From assembly GCF_030150155.1 (NCBI RefSeq), contig NZ_JASLGR010000018.1, positions 1 through 64,000 of the forward strand: DNA of 64,000 bases, read 5' to 3'. Both the position numbers and the translations under genes were made by a program. The first letter of the stretch is position 1. Every line of letters begins with the position of its first letter. Origin of the DNA: Nocardioides sp. Lineage in GTDB: Bacteria > Actinomycetota > Actinomycetes > Propionibacteriales > Nocardioidaceae. Below, one piece after another: positions 51,529-59,143 of this stretch. The notes below the pieces were generated by a model that saw only the letters and a program-made list of their open reading frames with translations, was not told the origin of the DNA and made no database searches.

Positions 51529-52407
51529 TCAAGCCTCAGCCAGCCACGCACCACCAGTGTTCATGATGCGAGAACTAGCCATTTGTGTCCGCAGCGACTC
51601 CTTGACCAGGTCGCGCAGGGTGACCTCGCCGGTGCCCTCGAGCCCGGCCTGGCGGCACTGCAGCGCTACCCAGTCCGGATGCGGGAACCGCAGCTCCCAG
51701 ACCTCCTCGGCGCTGACCACCCGCTCGCCGCCGGGCACCGCGGCGGCCAGACAGTTGAGCATCGTGGTCTTGCCGGCCTGGGTCGCCCCGGCCACCACGA
51801 TGTTGAGACCGGCCCTGACGCACGCCTCCAAGAACTCCGCTGCCGAGGGCGTGAGCGACCCCAGCTCGACCAGGTCCCGCAGCCGCGCCGCGCGCACCAC
51901 GAACTTGCGGATGTTGATCGCCGCGAACCCGCGGCTGATCCCCTCCAGCACCACGTGCAGCCGGTGCCCACCGGGCAGCATCGCGTCCACGAACGGCTGG
52001 GACAGGTCGACGCGGCGGCCCGAGGACTTCAGCATCCGCTCGACCAGCTCCTCGACCTGGTCCGGGCTCAGCATCACGTTGGTCAGCTCGTGCCGCCCGG
52101 CCCGCGCGATGAAGACCCGATCGGGACCGTTGATCCAGATCTCCTCCACGGACTCGTCGTCGAGGAAGGTCTGCAACGGCCCGAACCCCGCCACGCGGGC
52201 GACCAGCTCGGCCACCACCTCGGCAGCATCGGGCACCGACGCCACCGCACCGGTCATCGCCCGCTGGTCGTGGTCACGCACCACCGCCTCGGCGATCCTG
52301 CGGACCAGAGCATGATCCAGCTGCGGATCGACGCCCTCACGACGTACGCGATCGCGCACGGAGGCGTCGAGCGTGTCGACCAACGACAGTGCCAGCCCAG
52401 CCACCAT
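51529..52407 (-). pseudogene. cpaF: 5' fragment of the cpaF/tadA pilus ATPase gene, cut by the mobile element
   Basis: It starts MVAGLALSLVDTLDASVRDR at 52407 with a GGGAAGGGG site. It carries the N-terminal domain (IWINGPDRVFIARAGRHE), INIRKFVVRAARLRDLVELG and Walker A GATQAGKTTML, and reaches DLVKESLR at the crossover. Then it runs about 20 foreign codons (from TQMASSRIM) to a stop at 51529. The Walker B and histidine boxes are on the other side of the element. Joined to 36,951-37,375 it would make 414 residues, the normal length. Confidence 0.93.
51588..51589. other. attR crossover dinucleotide (TC)
   Basis: Element sequence agccatttgtg precedes TC, and host cpaF sequence cgcagcgactcc follows. 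The reconstructed attP is ccatttgtgTCtgcacacag, with related ATTTGTG and ATCTGTG elements in opposite orientation in its two arms. Confidence 0.85.
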
Positions 52408-52562
52408 GACCGGAACCCCTTCCCGAGTGGAGCCACTGCCACCGGAGAGTAGGCATCCACACGGAACACGGCCAGAGGACTTTTGACCCCCTGTGGAGAG
52501 ACGCCGATCAAGCAATTCGGAAACTTGTCACCACCGTCACAAGATTCCCGACACAAACCGCG
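52408..52562 (-). promoter_or_regulatory. Upstream region of cpaF/tadA with an imperfect palindrome
   Basis: The 155-base gap separates cpaF from the histidine kinase stop. At 52524-52543 cttgtcaccaccgtcacaag is an imperfect palindrome (CTTGT...ACAAG), a possible operator or weak terminator. No convincing -10/-35 pair is seen. Confidence 0.3.
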
Positions 52563-53780
52563 CTAACGACGCGGAATCAGCAGGTTCACCCCGGTGTCGA
52601 ACTGATCGCCCTCCATCCGACCACCCAACGCCGTCACCACCGCACGCGCCTGCAGGAACGTCGACCCCGGACCCCGGACCGTCCCCCGGATCCGCGCCGG
52701 ATGGTCCGAGGTGATCGAGATCCGCAACGCCCGACCGTCGGCCACCACCCCCAGCCGTACGTCGCCACGGGACCGATGCAGCACATCGACCAGCAACAGC
52801 TCGTGCAGGTGCTCCAGCGGGCCCGGCGTGCACAGCACGTCCAGATCCCCCTCGGTCGACAGCCCCAGCTCCCGGTCATGGTGCGCCAGCTCGTCGGCCC
52901 AGCGCTGCGAACAGCCCGTGACGAGCTCCGCGACCGTGATCTCGGCCCCCGGCACCCGTGAGGTCTGCCGGGCCAGCTCGACCAGCTCGCCGGTGACCAC
53001 GTCCAGGGCGTTGATCCGTTGCACGCATCGGTCCAGGGCGTCACGGACATGGTCGGGGATCGACTCGGTCATGGCCAGGTCGTCGAGCTCCAGACGCAGC
53101 GAGGTCAGCGGCGTACGCAGGACATGGGAGGCATGCTCGGCGAACGACTGCTCCTGGCTGATCCGGTCCTGGAGCTGGGAGGCCGACGTCTTCAACGCCG
53201 CCGCGATCGCCTGCACCTCCGGCATCCGCGAGCGCGGCAGGTCCAGGTCGAACCGCCCCCGGCCCAACGCTCCGGCGGCCTGAGCGAGCTTGCGGAACGG
53301 CGAGGCCAGCGCACGGGCCACCAGCGAGCCGCTGAGCGCGGCCGCAGCACCGAGGCCGAGGAAGGAGAGCACCACCAGCCACGGGTCCTTGAAGACGATC
53401 TCGCCGACCACGGTGCGGGCCTGGCTGACGATCACATAGCCGTTGGACAGCTCCATCGCCGACCAGATGTCGTTGGACAGGCTCGGGTCCGGGCTGCCCT
53501 CGAAGGCCTTGCCCTTGCTCACCACCGTCGCCCCCGAGCGCCACCGCAGCCTGACCATCTGGTCGTCGGCACGGAAGCTGTCCAGGAACGACGGCGTCAC
53601 CTCACCGCCGGCCGCGGCCTGCACCCGGACCGCCGCCGCGATGCTGGTCGCGGCCTGGTGGACCTCCTCGCGCTCGCGATCGGTGACCGAGGAGGTCAGC
53701 GAGATCGAGCGCAGCGCGAAGACGACGCCCCACAGCAGCAGGGCGAGGAGGACGAAGCTGAGGGTGAGGCGTCTACGCAT
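52563..53780 (-). CDS. Sensor histidine kinase with degenerate ATP-binding domain
   Basis: A 405-residue membrane sensor. One helix near the start, an extracytoplasmic region (about 30-150), a second helix (WLVVLSFLGLGAAAALSGSL), a HAMP domain, then the dimerisation helix with the phospho-acceptor histidine in SFAEHASHVLRTPLTSLRLE. The catalytic domain is unusual: the N-box position reads LLLVDVLHRS without asparagine, and the G1 region reads SDHPARIRG rather than DxGxG; G2 reads RGPGSTFLQ. It overlaps the response regulator stop. Confidence 0.85.
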   Translation of the reverse strand: MRRRLTLSFVLLALLLWGVVFALRSISLTSSVTDREREEVHQAATSIAAAVRVQAAAGGEVTPSFLDSFRADDQMVRLRWRSGATVVSKGKAFEGSPDPSLSNDIWSAMELSNGYVIVSQARTVVGEIVFKDPWLVVLSFLGLGAAAALSGSLVARALASPFRKLAQAAGALGRGRFDLDLPRSRMPEVQAIAAALKTSASQLQDRISQEQSFAEHASHVLRTPLTSLRLELDDLAMTESIPDHVRDALDRCVQRINALDVVTGELVELARQTSRVPGAEITVAELVTGCSQRWADELAHHDRELGLSTEGDLDVLCTPGPLEHLHELLLVDVLHRSRGDVRLGVVADGRALRISITSDHPARIRGTVRGPGSTFLQARAVVTALGGRMEGDQFDTGVNLLIPRR

Positions 53781-54462
53781 CCCGGTTTCCGCCCTCCAGG
53801 CGGAAACCGACTCCACGCACGGCGACGACCTTGTCGGTCACTCCCGCACTCTCCAGCTTCTGACGAAGACGCCCGATCGTCACGTCGAGCGTCTTGGTCG
53901 ATCCGAACCAGTTCTCGTCCCAGGCCTCGGCCATCAGCCGGTCCCGGGAGACGACCTTGTCGCGCTGCGCGGCGAGCACCGCGAGCACGTCGAACTCCTT
54001 GCCGGTCAGCGCCACCTCGGTCGAGCCGGTGTGCACCCGGCGCGCGCCGACGTCGATCCGCAGGGCGCCCTCGGGCAGGCCGTCGGAGCCGTTGCTGCCG
54101 GTACGACGCAGCAGCGCACGCACCCGGGCCTGGAGCTCGGCCAGACCGAACGGCTTGGACAGGTAGTCGTCGGCGCCGTAGTCCAGCCCGACCACCCGGT
54201 CGAGCTCACCTGCTCTGGCGGTGACGATCATGATCGCGCCGTCGTAGCCGCTCTCCCGAGCGGTGCGACACACGTCGAGTCCATCCATGTCCGGCAGCCC
54301 GAGATCGAGGATCAGCACGTCGGTGGGACGGGCGCCGAGCTCCTCGAGCGCCTTCGTCCCACTGTCGACCCACGTGACCGTGTACCCCTCGCGCTCCAGG
54401 GTGCGGACGAGGGGGAACGCGATGTCCTCCTCGTCCTCGACGACAAGCACCGTATGAGCCAT
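53773..54462 (-). CDS. OmpR-family response regulator
   Basis: A 229-residue regulator. The receiver domain has the acidic pair VVEDEEDI, the phospho-acceptor aspartate in LILDLGLPDMDG, threonine in IVTARAG and lysine in YLSKPFGLAEL. The C-terminal winged helix includes LTGKEFDVLAVLAAQRDKVV and TLDVTIGRLRQKLE. TACCAT lies 6 bases before the ATG. It is coupled to the kinase gene, which lies just upstream of the tad ATPase, so pilus genes are candidate targets. Confidence 0.93.
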   Translation of the reverse strand: MAHTVLVVEDEEDIAFPLVRTLEREGYTVTWVDSGTKALEELGARPTDVLILDLGLPDMDGLDVCRTARESGYDGAIMIVTARAGELDRVVGLDYGADDYLSKPFGLAELQARVRALLRRTGSNGSDGLPEGALRIDVGARRVHTGSTEVALTGKEFDVLAVLAAQRDKVVSRDRLMAEAWDENWFGSTKTLDVTIGRLRQKLESAGVTDKVVAVRGVGFRLEGGNRDA

Positions 54463-54557
54463 GTCGGAATGGTAAGCGACACCTGCGGCATCGTGACGTT
54501 CCCGCGTCCACCGCGCTCCAGCACCCCTCGCAGGAGAACAGCGCAGGTCAGCGCAGG

Positions 54558-55397
54558 TCAGGGCACCTCCGGTGCCTGGTCGAGCCGACGCAGGGCCTCG
54601 GCCAGGGAGACCTGCTCGATCGCGAGCGGGTCCTCGGCCCCGGCCTCGACCTCGTCCCAGGTCAGCGGCATCGCCACCATCGGACGATCCCGACCGCGCA
54701 GCGACCACGGTGTCACCGTGGTCTTGGAGGCGTTGTTCTGCGACCAGTCGAAGAAGACCTTCCCGCTGCGACGCTGCTTGGCCATCGAGGTGACCACCAA
54801 AGCCGGCAGCGCTGCGGTGATCTGCTCGGCGATCTGGCGGGCCACCCCGGACGGATCCGGCACCGGGGTCGGCAGCGGAACGTAGAGGTGCATCCCCTTG
54901 CTGCCGCTGGCGACCGGGTACGCCTCCAGACCCAGGCCGCCGACCAGCGTCCGGACCGCCAGTGCGACCTGGGCACACTCGGGCAGCCCGGCCGGCTCCC
55001 CCGGGTCCAGGTCCACGACCAGTCGGTCGGCGGCGTCCGGCGTACCGTCGGCGGCGACCCGCCACTGGTGGGAGTGGAGCTCCAGCGCGGCGCTGTTCGC
55101 CATCCAGGTCAGCCCGGCGACGTCGTCGATCAGGGGGAACCGGGTCCGGCCGACCTGCACGGTGCGCAGCCACGAGGGAGCGTGCGAGGGCACGTTCTTC
55201 TCGAAGAAGCTCTGCCCACTGACCCCGTCGGGCCACCGCACCCGGGTCACGGCGCGCTCGCGCAGCTGCGGCAGGATCCGCGGCGCCACCCGGGCGTAGT
55301 AGTCGAGCACCTCGGCCTTGGTCGTGCCCGTACGCGGGTACAGCACCTTGTCCAGGTTGCTCAGCGTGAGCACCCGACCGCCGACATCGACACGCAT
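54558..55397 (-). CDS. LigD-type DNA repair polymerase/primase domain protein
   Basis: A 279-residue stand-alone polymerase domain. Conserved motifs: RWPDGVSGQSFFEKNVPSHA, LVVDLDPGEP (metal aspartates), ASGSKGMHLYVPL and VFFDWSQNN. It belongs to the primase-polymerase (PolDom) family that fills gaps in bacterial end joining. It lacks the ligase and phosphoesterase domains of full LigD. It is divergent from ku with 38 bases between the start codons. Confidence 0.93.
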   Translation of the reverse strand: MRVDVGGRVLTLSNLDKVLYPRTGTTKAEVLDYYARVAPRILPQLRERAVTRVRWPDGVSGQSFFEKNVPSHAPSWLRTVQVGRTRFPLIDDVAGLTWMANSAALELHSHQWRVAADGTPDAADRLVVDLDPGEPAGLPECAQVALAVRTLVGGLGLEAYPVASGSKGMHLYVPLPTPVPDPSGVARQIAEQITAALPALVVTSMAKQRRSGKVFFDWSQNNASKTTVTPWSLRGRDRPMVAMPLTWDEVEAGAEDPLAIEQVSLAEALRRLDQAPEVP

Positions 55398-55435
55398 GGG
55401 TCCCATCCTGACGCCCCAGACGGCATGATGGAGCA

Positions 55436-56236
55436 ATGCGAGCGATCTGGAAGGGCGCCGTCTCGTTCGGTCTGGTCAACGTGCCGGTCCGGCTCTACTC
55501 GGCGACGGAGTCCCACGACCTCTCCTTCCGGCAGGTCCATGCCGCCGACGGAGGTCGGATCAAGTACCAGCGGACCTGCTCCCTGGACGGCGAGGAGGTG
55601 GCCTACTCCGAGATCGCCAAGGGGTACGAGACCGAGGACGGCGAGATGGTCATCCTGACCGACTCGGACATGGCCTCGCTGCCCTCGACGTCGAGCCGCG
55701 AGATCGCCGTGCAGCGGTTCGTGCCGCGCGAGCAGATCGACCCGCTGATGTTCGAGAAGTCCTACTACCTCGAGCCTGACACCACCGCGGTCAAGCCCTA
55801 CCGGCTGCTGCGCGAGGCGCTGCGCGACACCGACCGGGTCGCCGTCGTGACCGTCGCCCTGCGCCAGCGCACCACCATCGCCCTCCTGCGCGTGTACGAC
55901 GACGTGATCGCGCTCCAGACCCTGATGTGGCCCGACGAGATCCGGACCCCGTCCTTCGCCCTGCTGAGCGACGCCGAGGGCGAGGTCAGCGACGCCGAGG
56001 TGCAGATGGCCCACCTGCTGGTCGAGACGCTCTCGGGCGACTTCGAGCCCAGCGAGTTCGAGGACGACTACGCCACCGCCGTGCACGACCTGGTGCAGCG
56101 CAAGATCGAGGGCGGCGAGATCACCAGGCCCGAGGTCACCACCGAGCCCACCGCACAGGTCGTCGACCTGCTCGCGGCGCTGCAGAAGTCCGTCGCCGAC
56201 GCCAAGGCCCATCGGGGAGAGGCAGCCACGGGCTGA
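55436..56236 (+). CDS. ku: Non-homologous end-joining protein Ku
   Basis: A 266-residue Ku homodimer subunit that binds DNA ends. It begins MRAIWKGAVSFGLVNVPVRL and contains KPYRLLREALRDTDRVAVVT and RTPSFALLSDAEGEVSDAEV. The C-terminal tail is short (DLLAALQKSVADAKAHRGEA). CATGAT ends 6 bases before the ATG. Together with the polymerase it forms part of an NHEJ system; the ligase is not in this window. Confidence 0.95.
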   Translation: MRAIWKGAVSFGLVNVPVRLYSATESHDLSFRQVHAADGGRIKYQRTCSLDGEEVAYSEIAKGYETEDGEMVILTDSDMASLPSTSSREIAVQRFVPREQIDPLMFEKSYYLEPDTTAVKPYRLLREALRDTDRVAVVTVALRQRTTIALLRVYDDVIALQTLMWPDEIRTPSFALLSDAEGEVSDAEVQMAHLLVETLSGDFEPSEFEDDYATAVHDLVQRKIEGGEITRPEVTTEPTAQVVDLLAALQKSVADAKAHRGEAATG

Positions 56237-56262
56237 GCCGAGCGACCCGGCATGATGGGGCT

Positions 56263-56733
56263 ATGACGACGTCGCTCACGCACTCGTGGACCTACCCCGC
56301 CCCGCTCGCCGACGTACGGGCGATGCTGCTCGACCCGGCGTTCCGCATCCAGGTGTGCGAGGCCCAGCACGCCGTCACGAGCACCGTCGACATCAGCGGA
56401 GACCTGGTCAAGGTCGAGTACGCCCAGGCCACCGACAAGGTGCCCTCCTTCGCCCGCAAGCTGGTCGGCGAGAGCCTGACCATCGTGCAGCGTGAGCAGT
56501 GGAGCCCGACCAACGCGACCGTCGAGATCACGGTGCCGGGCAAGCCGGGCGGTGCGACCGGGACCTTCACCCTGACCGAGTCCGACGGCACCACCACTCA
56601 GCGGGTGATGCTGGAGATCTCCGCCAAGGTGCCGCTGGTGGGCGGCAAGGTCGAGGCGATGATCCGCGAGCTGCTGCTCAAGGCCTTGGCGAAGGAGTCC
56701 CAGGCTGGTCAGGAGTGGCTCCAGAGCCACTGA
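56263..56733 (+). CDS. DUF2505 family protein
   Basis: A 156-residue protein. It starts MTTSLTHSWTYPAPLADVRA and shows the DUF2505 pattern (LLDPAFRIQVCEAQHAVTST, then REQWSPTNATVEITVPGKPG, and the C-terminal helix EAMIRELLLKALAKE). The fold is predicted to be START-like and might bind a lipid. CATGAT lies 6 bases before the ATG. Confidence 0.85.
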   Translation: MTTSLTHSWTYPAPLADVRAMLLDPAFRIQVCEAQHAVTSTVDISGDLVKVEYAQATDKVPSFARKLVGESLTIVQREQWSPTNATVEITVPGKPGGATGTFTLTESDGTTTQRVMLEISAKVPLVGGKVEAMIRELLLKALAKESQAGQEWLQSH

Positions 56734-56920
56734 CCTCGGCGGCGTCGGCCTGCTCCCCCGTGGCGCGCTCGGCAGCGGACTCGGCAGCCTGGTCCTGACG
56801 CCGCCGGACCGCGATCACCACGAACAGGATCAGGAACGGGCCGAACGCCAGCCCCAGCGTGAGGCCCTTCTCCATCGGATGCAGGGCGCCGAGGTGCCAG
56901 AGGACGAGCTGCGCGATCAC
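56678..56920 (-). CDS. Small membrane protein of unknown function
   Basis: An 80-residue protein from GTG at 56920. LVLWHLGALHPMEKGLTLGL leads to a membrane helix (FGPFLILFVVIAVRRR), then an acidic, disordered tail. It starts 4 bases after the stop of the DUF6912 gene and its end overlaps the convergent DUF2505 gene by 56 bases. Confidence 0.6.
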   Translation of the reverse strand: MIAQLVLWHLGALHPMEKGLTLGLAFGPFLILFVVIAVRRRQDQAAESAAERATGEQADAAEVSGSGATPDQPGTPSPRP

Positions 56921-56924
56921 GCCC

Positions 56925-57251
56925 TCAGAGTAGGTCCGGGATCTCCGGAATCGCGAACCAGCCCAGGTCCTCGTCGGGATCGGCGTCGGCACCGCGGTCG
57001 CTGACGTCGGCGTGGACCGCGGCCCAACTCGTCACCGGGTAGGGCGAGAGCGCACCGTCCAGGACCAGCACCACCCGTCGACCGCCGCGGCCACCGAGCG
57101 CTGCCGAGGCATCGGCGGCGCTCATCAGGGCGGCGTACTCGCCCTCCTCGGTGTCGTCGGGCGCCTCGAAGGCGTCCTCGGTCGCGGCGACCTCGCCGGC
57201 GGCGTGCCACTGGGCGAGCAGCTCGAGGGTGGCGGGAAGGTAGAGCCTCAC
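56925..57251 (-). CDS. DUF6912 family protein
   Basis: A 108-residue soluble protein. The start MRLYLPATLELLAQWHAAGE and the later EEGEYAALMSAADASAALGG are typical of this small actinobacterial family. GTG at 57251 overlaps the WS/DGAT stop by 4 bases. Function unknown. Confidence 0.7.
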   Translation of the reverse strand: MRLYLPATLELLAQWHAAGEVAATEDAFEAPDDTEEGEYAALMSAADASAALGGRGGRRVVLVLDGALSPYPVTSWAAVHADVSDRGADADPDEDLGWFAIPEIPDLL

Positions 57252-58708
57252 GAATCGCTGCCTGTCTGTGTCGAGGGGGTGTCGCTGGTGGTGCCCGGTG
57301 CGCGGCCGCGCGGCGCCCGCTGCCGCGTCCCCGAGGCACTGTCGACCAGCTCGTCGATGGCCTCGACGAAGCACTGCCGCAGCGTCTCGGTGTCGGGGAT
57401 CAGGTCACGGTCGGTGTTGATCCCGAGATACACAGTGCCGTCGTACGACGTCACCCCGATGGTCAGCGCATGGCCCGGTGTCAGCGGCGGCACCGGATAG
57501 GTCGCCACCATACGGGCACTGGCGGCGTACAGCGGTGTCTGCGGGCCCGGCACGTTGGTCACGACCAGGTGGTAGGAGTCGTCGGGGCGGGCCGCAGCGG
57601 CCCGGTTGCCGACCGCGTGGAAGGTGGTCGGCGCGAAGCCGGTGATCCCGGCCAGCCGGGAGGCGGGCACCCCGCGACCTGCCTCCTGGTGGGACTCGAA
57701 GGACCACGACACCTGGTGCAGCCGCACCACCGGGCTGGCCTCGCCCACCGGCAGGTCGACGACGTGGACGGCGATCTGGGAGCCGAGCGAGGTGGCCTCC
57801 TCGTTCTCGTCGATCACCGCGACCGGCACCACGGCACGGAGCTGGCGCAGACCGCCGACGGACTCGGTCCGGCTCATCAGCCACGAGCGCAGTGCTCCGG
57901 CGATCACGGCCAGGATGACGTCGTTGACGGTGCCGCCGTGGACGGACCGGACCCGACGTAGGTCGGCCAGCGGGGTGTCGACGCCGACGAAGCGACGCTG
58001 CTGGGAGAGCCGGCCGGTCAGCGGCGTGATGCGCTCCTGGCCGCGGCTGAGCCGGGCGGCCCGGTTGACGGCGCGGGCCAGCACCAGGCCCCGGGAGCTG
58101 ACCGTCTCCAGCACCATGTGCGGGTCGGTGAGGGCGTCGTGGGCGACGCCGAGCAGCATCCGCATCGCGGTCGGGCGGGCGCTGGGTGGGGCGTGGCCGA
58201 CGTCCTCGCCGAGCAGGTCGACGTCGGGCTTGAGGTCGAGCAGGAGGTGACCCAGGTCGATCGTCTCGACACCGTCGACGAGCGCCTGGTGGGACTTGGT
58301 CAGGATCGCGAACCGTCCGCTCTCACCGCCGTCGACGCCCTCGATCAGGTACATCTCCCACAGCGGCCGCTGCCGGTCCAGGGGCCGGGCGACGATCCGC
58401 CCGACCAGGTCCTCGAGCTCCTCGGCCGAGCCCGGACGCGGCAGAGCCGAGAGCCGGACGTGGTAGCTGATGTCGAAGGCGGGGTCGTCCACCCAGACCG
58501 GGTTGGCCACCCCGCCGGGCATGAACCGGAGCTTCTGCCGGTAGCGCGGCACGAACGAGAGCCGATCCTCGACGAGCGCGACGAGGTCGTCGTACCGGAA
58601 TCCCTCGGGTCCGGGCTCGAAGATCTCGACCGTGGCGTTGTGCCGCGGGGCTGACGGGCGCTCCTCGACGAGGAAGGTCAGATCCCGAGGCGTGAGGCGG
58701 TCCCCCAT
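57248..58708 (-). CDS. WS/DGAT-family acyltransferase
   Basis: A 486-residue wax ester synthase/diacylglycerol acyltransferase that would make storage lipids. The N terminus MGDRLTPRDLTFLVEER, RPLWEMYLIEGVDGG and the C-terminal VTNVPGPQTPLYAASARMV are family landmarks. The catalytic HHxxxDG motif reads SHQALVDG: the second histidine and DG are kept, the first histidine is serine. That change occurs in some actinobacterial paralogues, so activity is plausible but not certain. Confidence 0.9.
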   Translation of the reverse strand: MGDRLTPRDLTFLVEERPSAPRHNATVEIFEPGPEGFRYDDLVALVEDRLSFVPRYRQKLRFMPGGVANPVWVDDPAFDISYHVRLSALPRPGSAEELEDLVGRIVARPLDRQRPLWEMYLIEGVDGGESGRFAILTKSHQALVDGVETIDLGHLLLDLKPDVDLLGEDVGHAPPSARPTAMRMLLGVAHDALTDPHMVLETVSSRGLVLARAVNRAARLSRGQERITPLTGRLSQQRRFVGVDTPLADLRRVRSVHGGTVNDVILAVIAGALRSWLMSRTESVGGLRQLRAVVPVAVIDENEEATSLGSQIAVHVVDLPVGEASPVVRLHQVSWSFESHQEAGRGVPASRLAGITGFAPTTFHAVGNRAAAARPDDSYHLVVTNVPGPQTPLYAASARMVATYPVPPLTPGHALTIGVTSYDGTVYLGINTDRDLIPDTETLRQCFVEAIDELVDSASGTRQRAPRGRAPGTTSDTPSTQTGSDS

Positions 58709-58774
58709 GTGCGCGACCTCCAACTCTCTGGGGGCTCTTGGTCCCCTCTCAGACTCACATGCGATTCTGACAGA

Positions 58775-59143
58775 GTGTTGCGACGGATCGTTGTCATGCT
58801 CGCGGCGCTGACCGCGCTGTTCAGCCTGTCCGCCTGCGGAGGCTCCTCCGACGGTGGCGGGACGGCCGCCACCGACGCGGTCAAGAAGATCACTATCAAC
58901 GTCGAGGGGAACTCAATCACCCCGAACGGGGACCGTGTCAGTGTGAAGATCGGTCAACCCATCCAGTTCGTCGTCACCTCGGACTCCGAGGGCGAGATCC
59001 ACGTCCACTCCGACCCCGAGAAGGAGCTGACCTACAACAAGGGGACCACCATCCTCGAGGTCGGCAGCTTCGACCGGGCCGGTGTGATCGAAGTGGAGTC
59101 GCACAGCCTGAACAAGACCATCGTCCAGCTCCAGGTCCAGTGA
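58775..59143 (+). CDS. Cupredoxin-like lipoprotein
   Basis: A 122-residue lipoprotein from GTG at 58775 with lipobox LSACGG. The mature part reads ITINVEGNSITPNGDRVSVK, then EGEIHVHSDPEKELTY, resembling small cupredoxin-like domains; HVH could bind a metal. It is coupled to the downstream membrane protein gene (GTGA overlap). GATTCT lies 6 bases before the start. Confidence 0.75.
   Translation: MLRRIVVMLAALTALFSLSACGGSSDGGGTAATDAVKKITINVEGNSITPNGDRVSVKIGQPIQFVVTSDSEGEIHVHSDPEKELTYNKGTTILEVGSFDRAGVIEVESHSLNKTIVQLQVQ

Larger units (their letters stand above)
37377..51588. mobile_element. 14.2 kb serine-recombinase integrative element inserted in cpaF/tadA
   Basis: The element lies between two TC crossover sites and interrupts the pilus ATPase gene in frame. 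Gene content: a large serine recombinase at the left end, then small replication and maintenance genes (minus strand, 39.1-43.7 kb), an iteron-like region (43.9-44.1 kb) and a nuclease-rich defence region (44.3-51.5 kb). Codon and base use change visibly in the right part, which has more A/T at third positions than the flanks. No capsid, tail, terminase, relaxase or coupling-protein genes are seen, so it is neither a complete prophage nor a self-transmissible ICE. It could be a phage satellite, a mobilisable element or a plasmid-like integrative element. Confidence 0.92.

Noticed and set aside
37381..51587. CATCTG/CATTTG near-repeat at the element ends as the crossover core
   Set aside because: Using it would rebuild an ATPase with two extra residues (LRTQMRPS). 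The TC core gives the conserved LRMRPSR exactly, so TC is preferred.
37377..51588. Complete prophage or self-transmissible ICE
   Set aside because: No terminase, portal, capsid, tail, lysis, relaxase, T4SS or FtsK-like transfer genes are present, although the HNH and small proteins resemble phage accessory genes.
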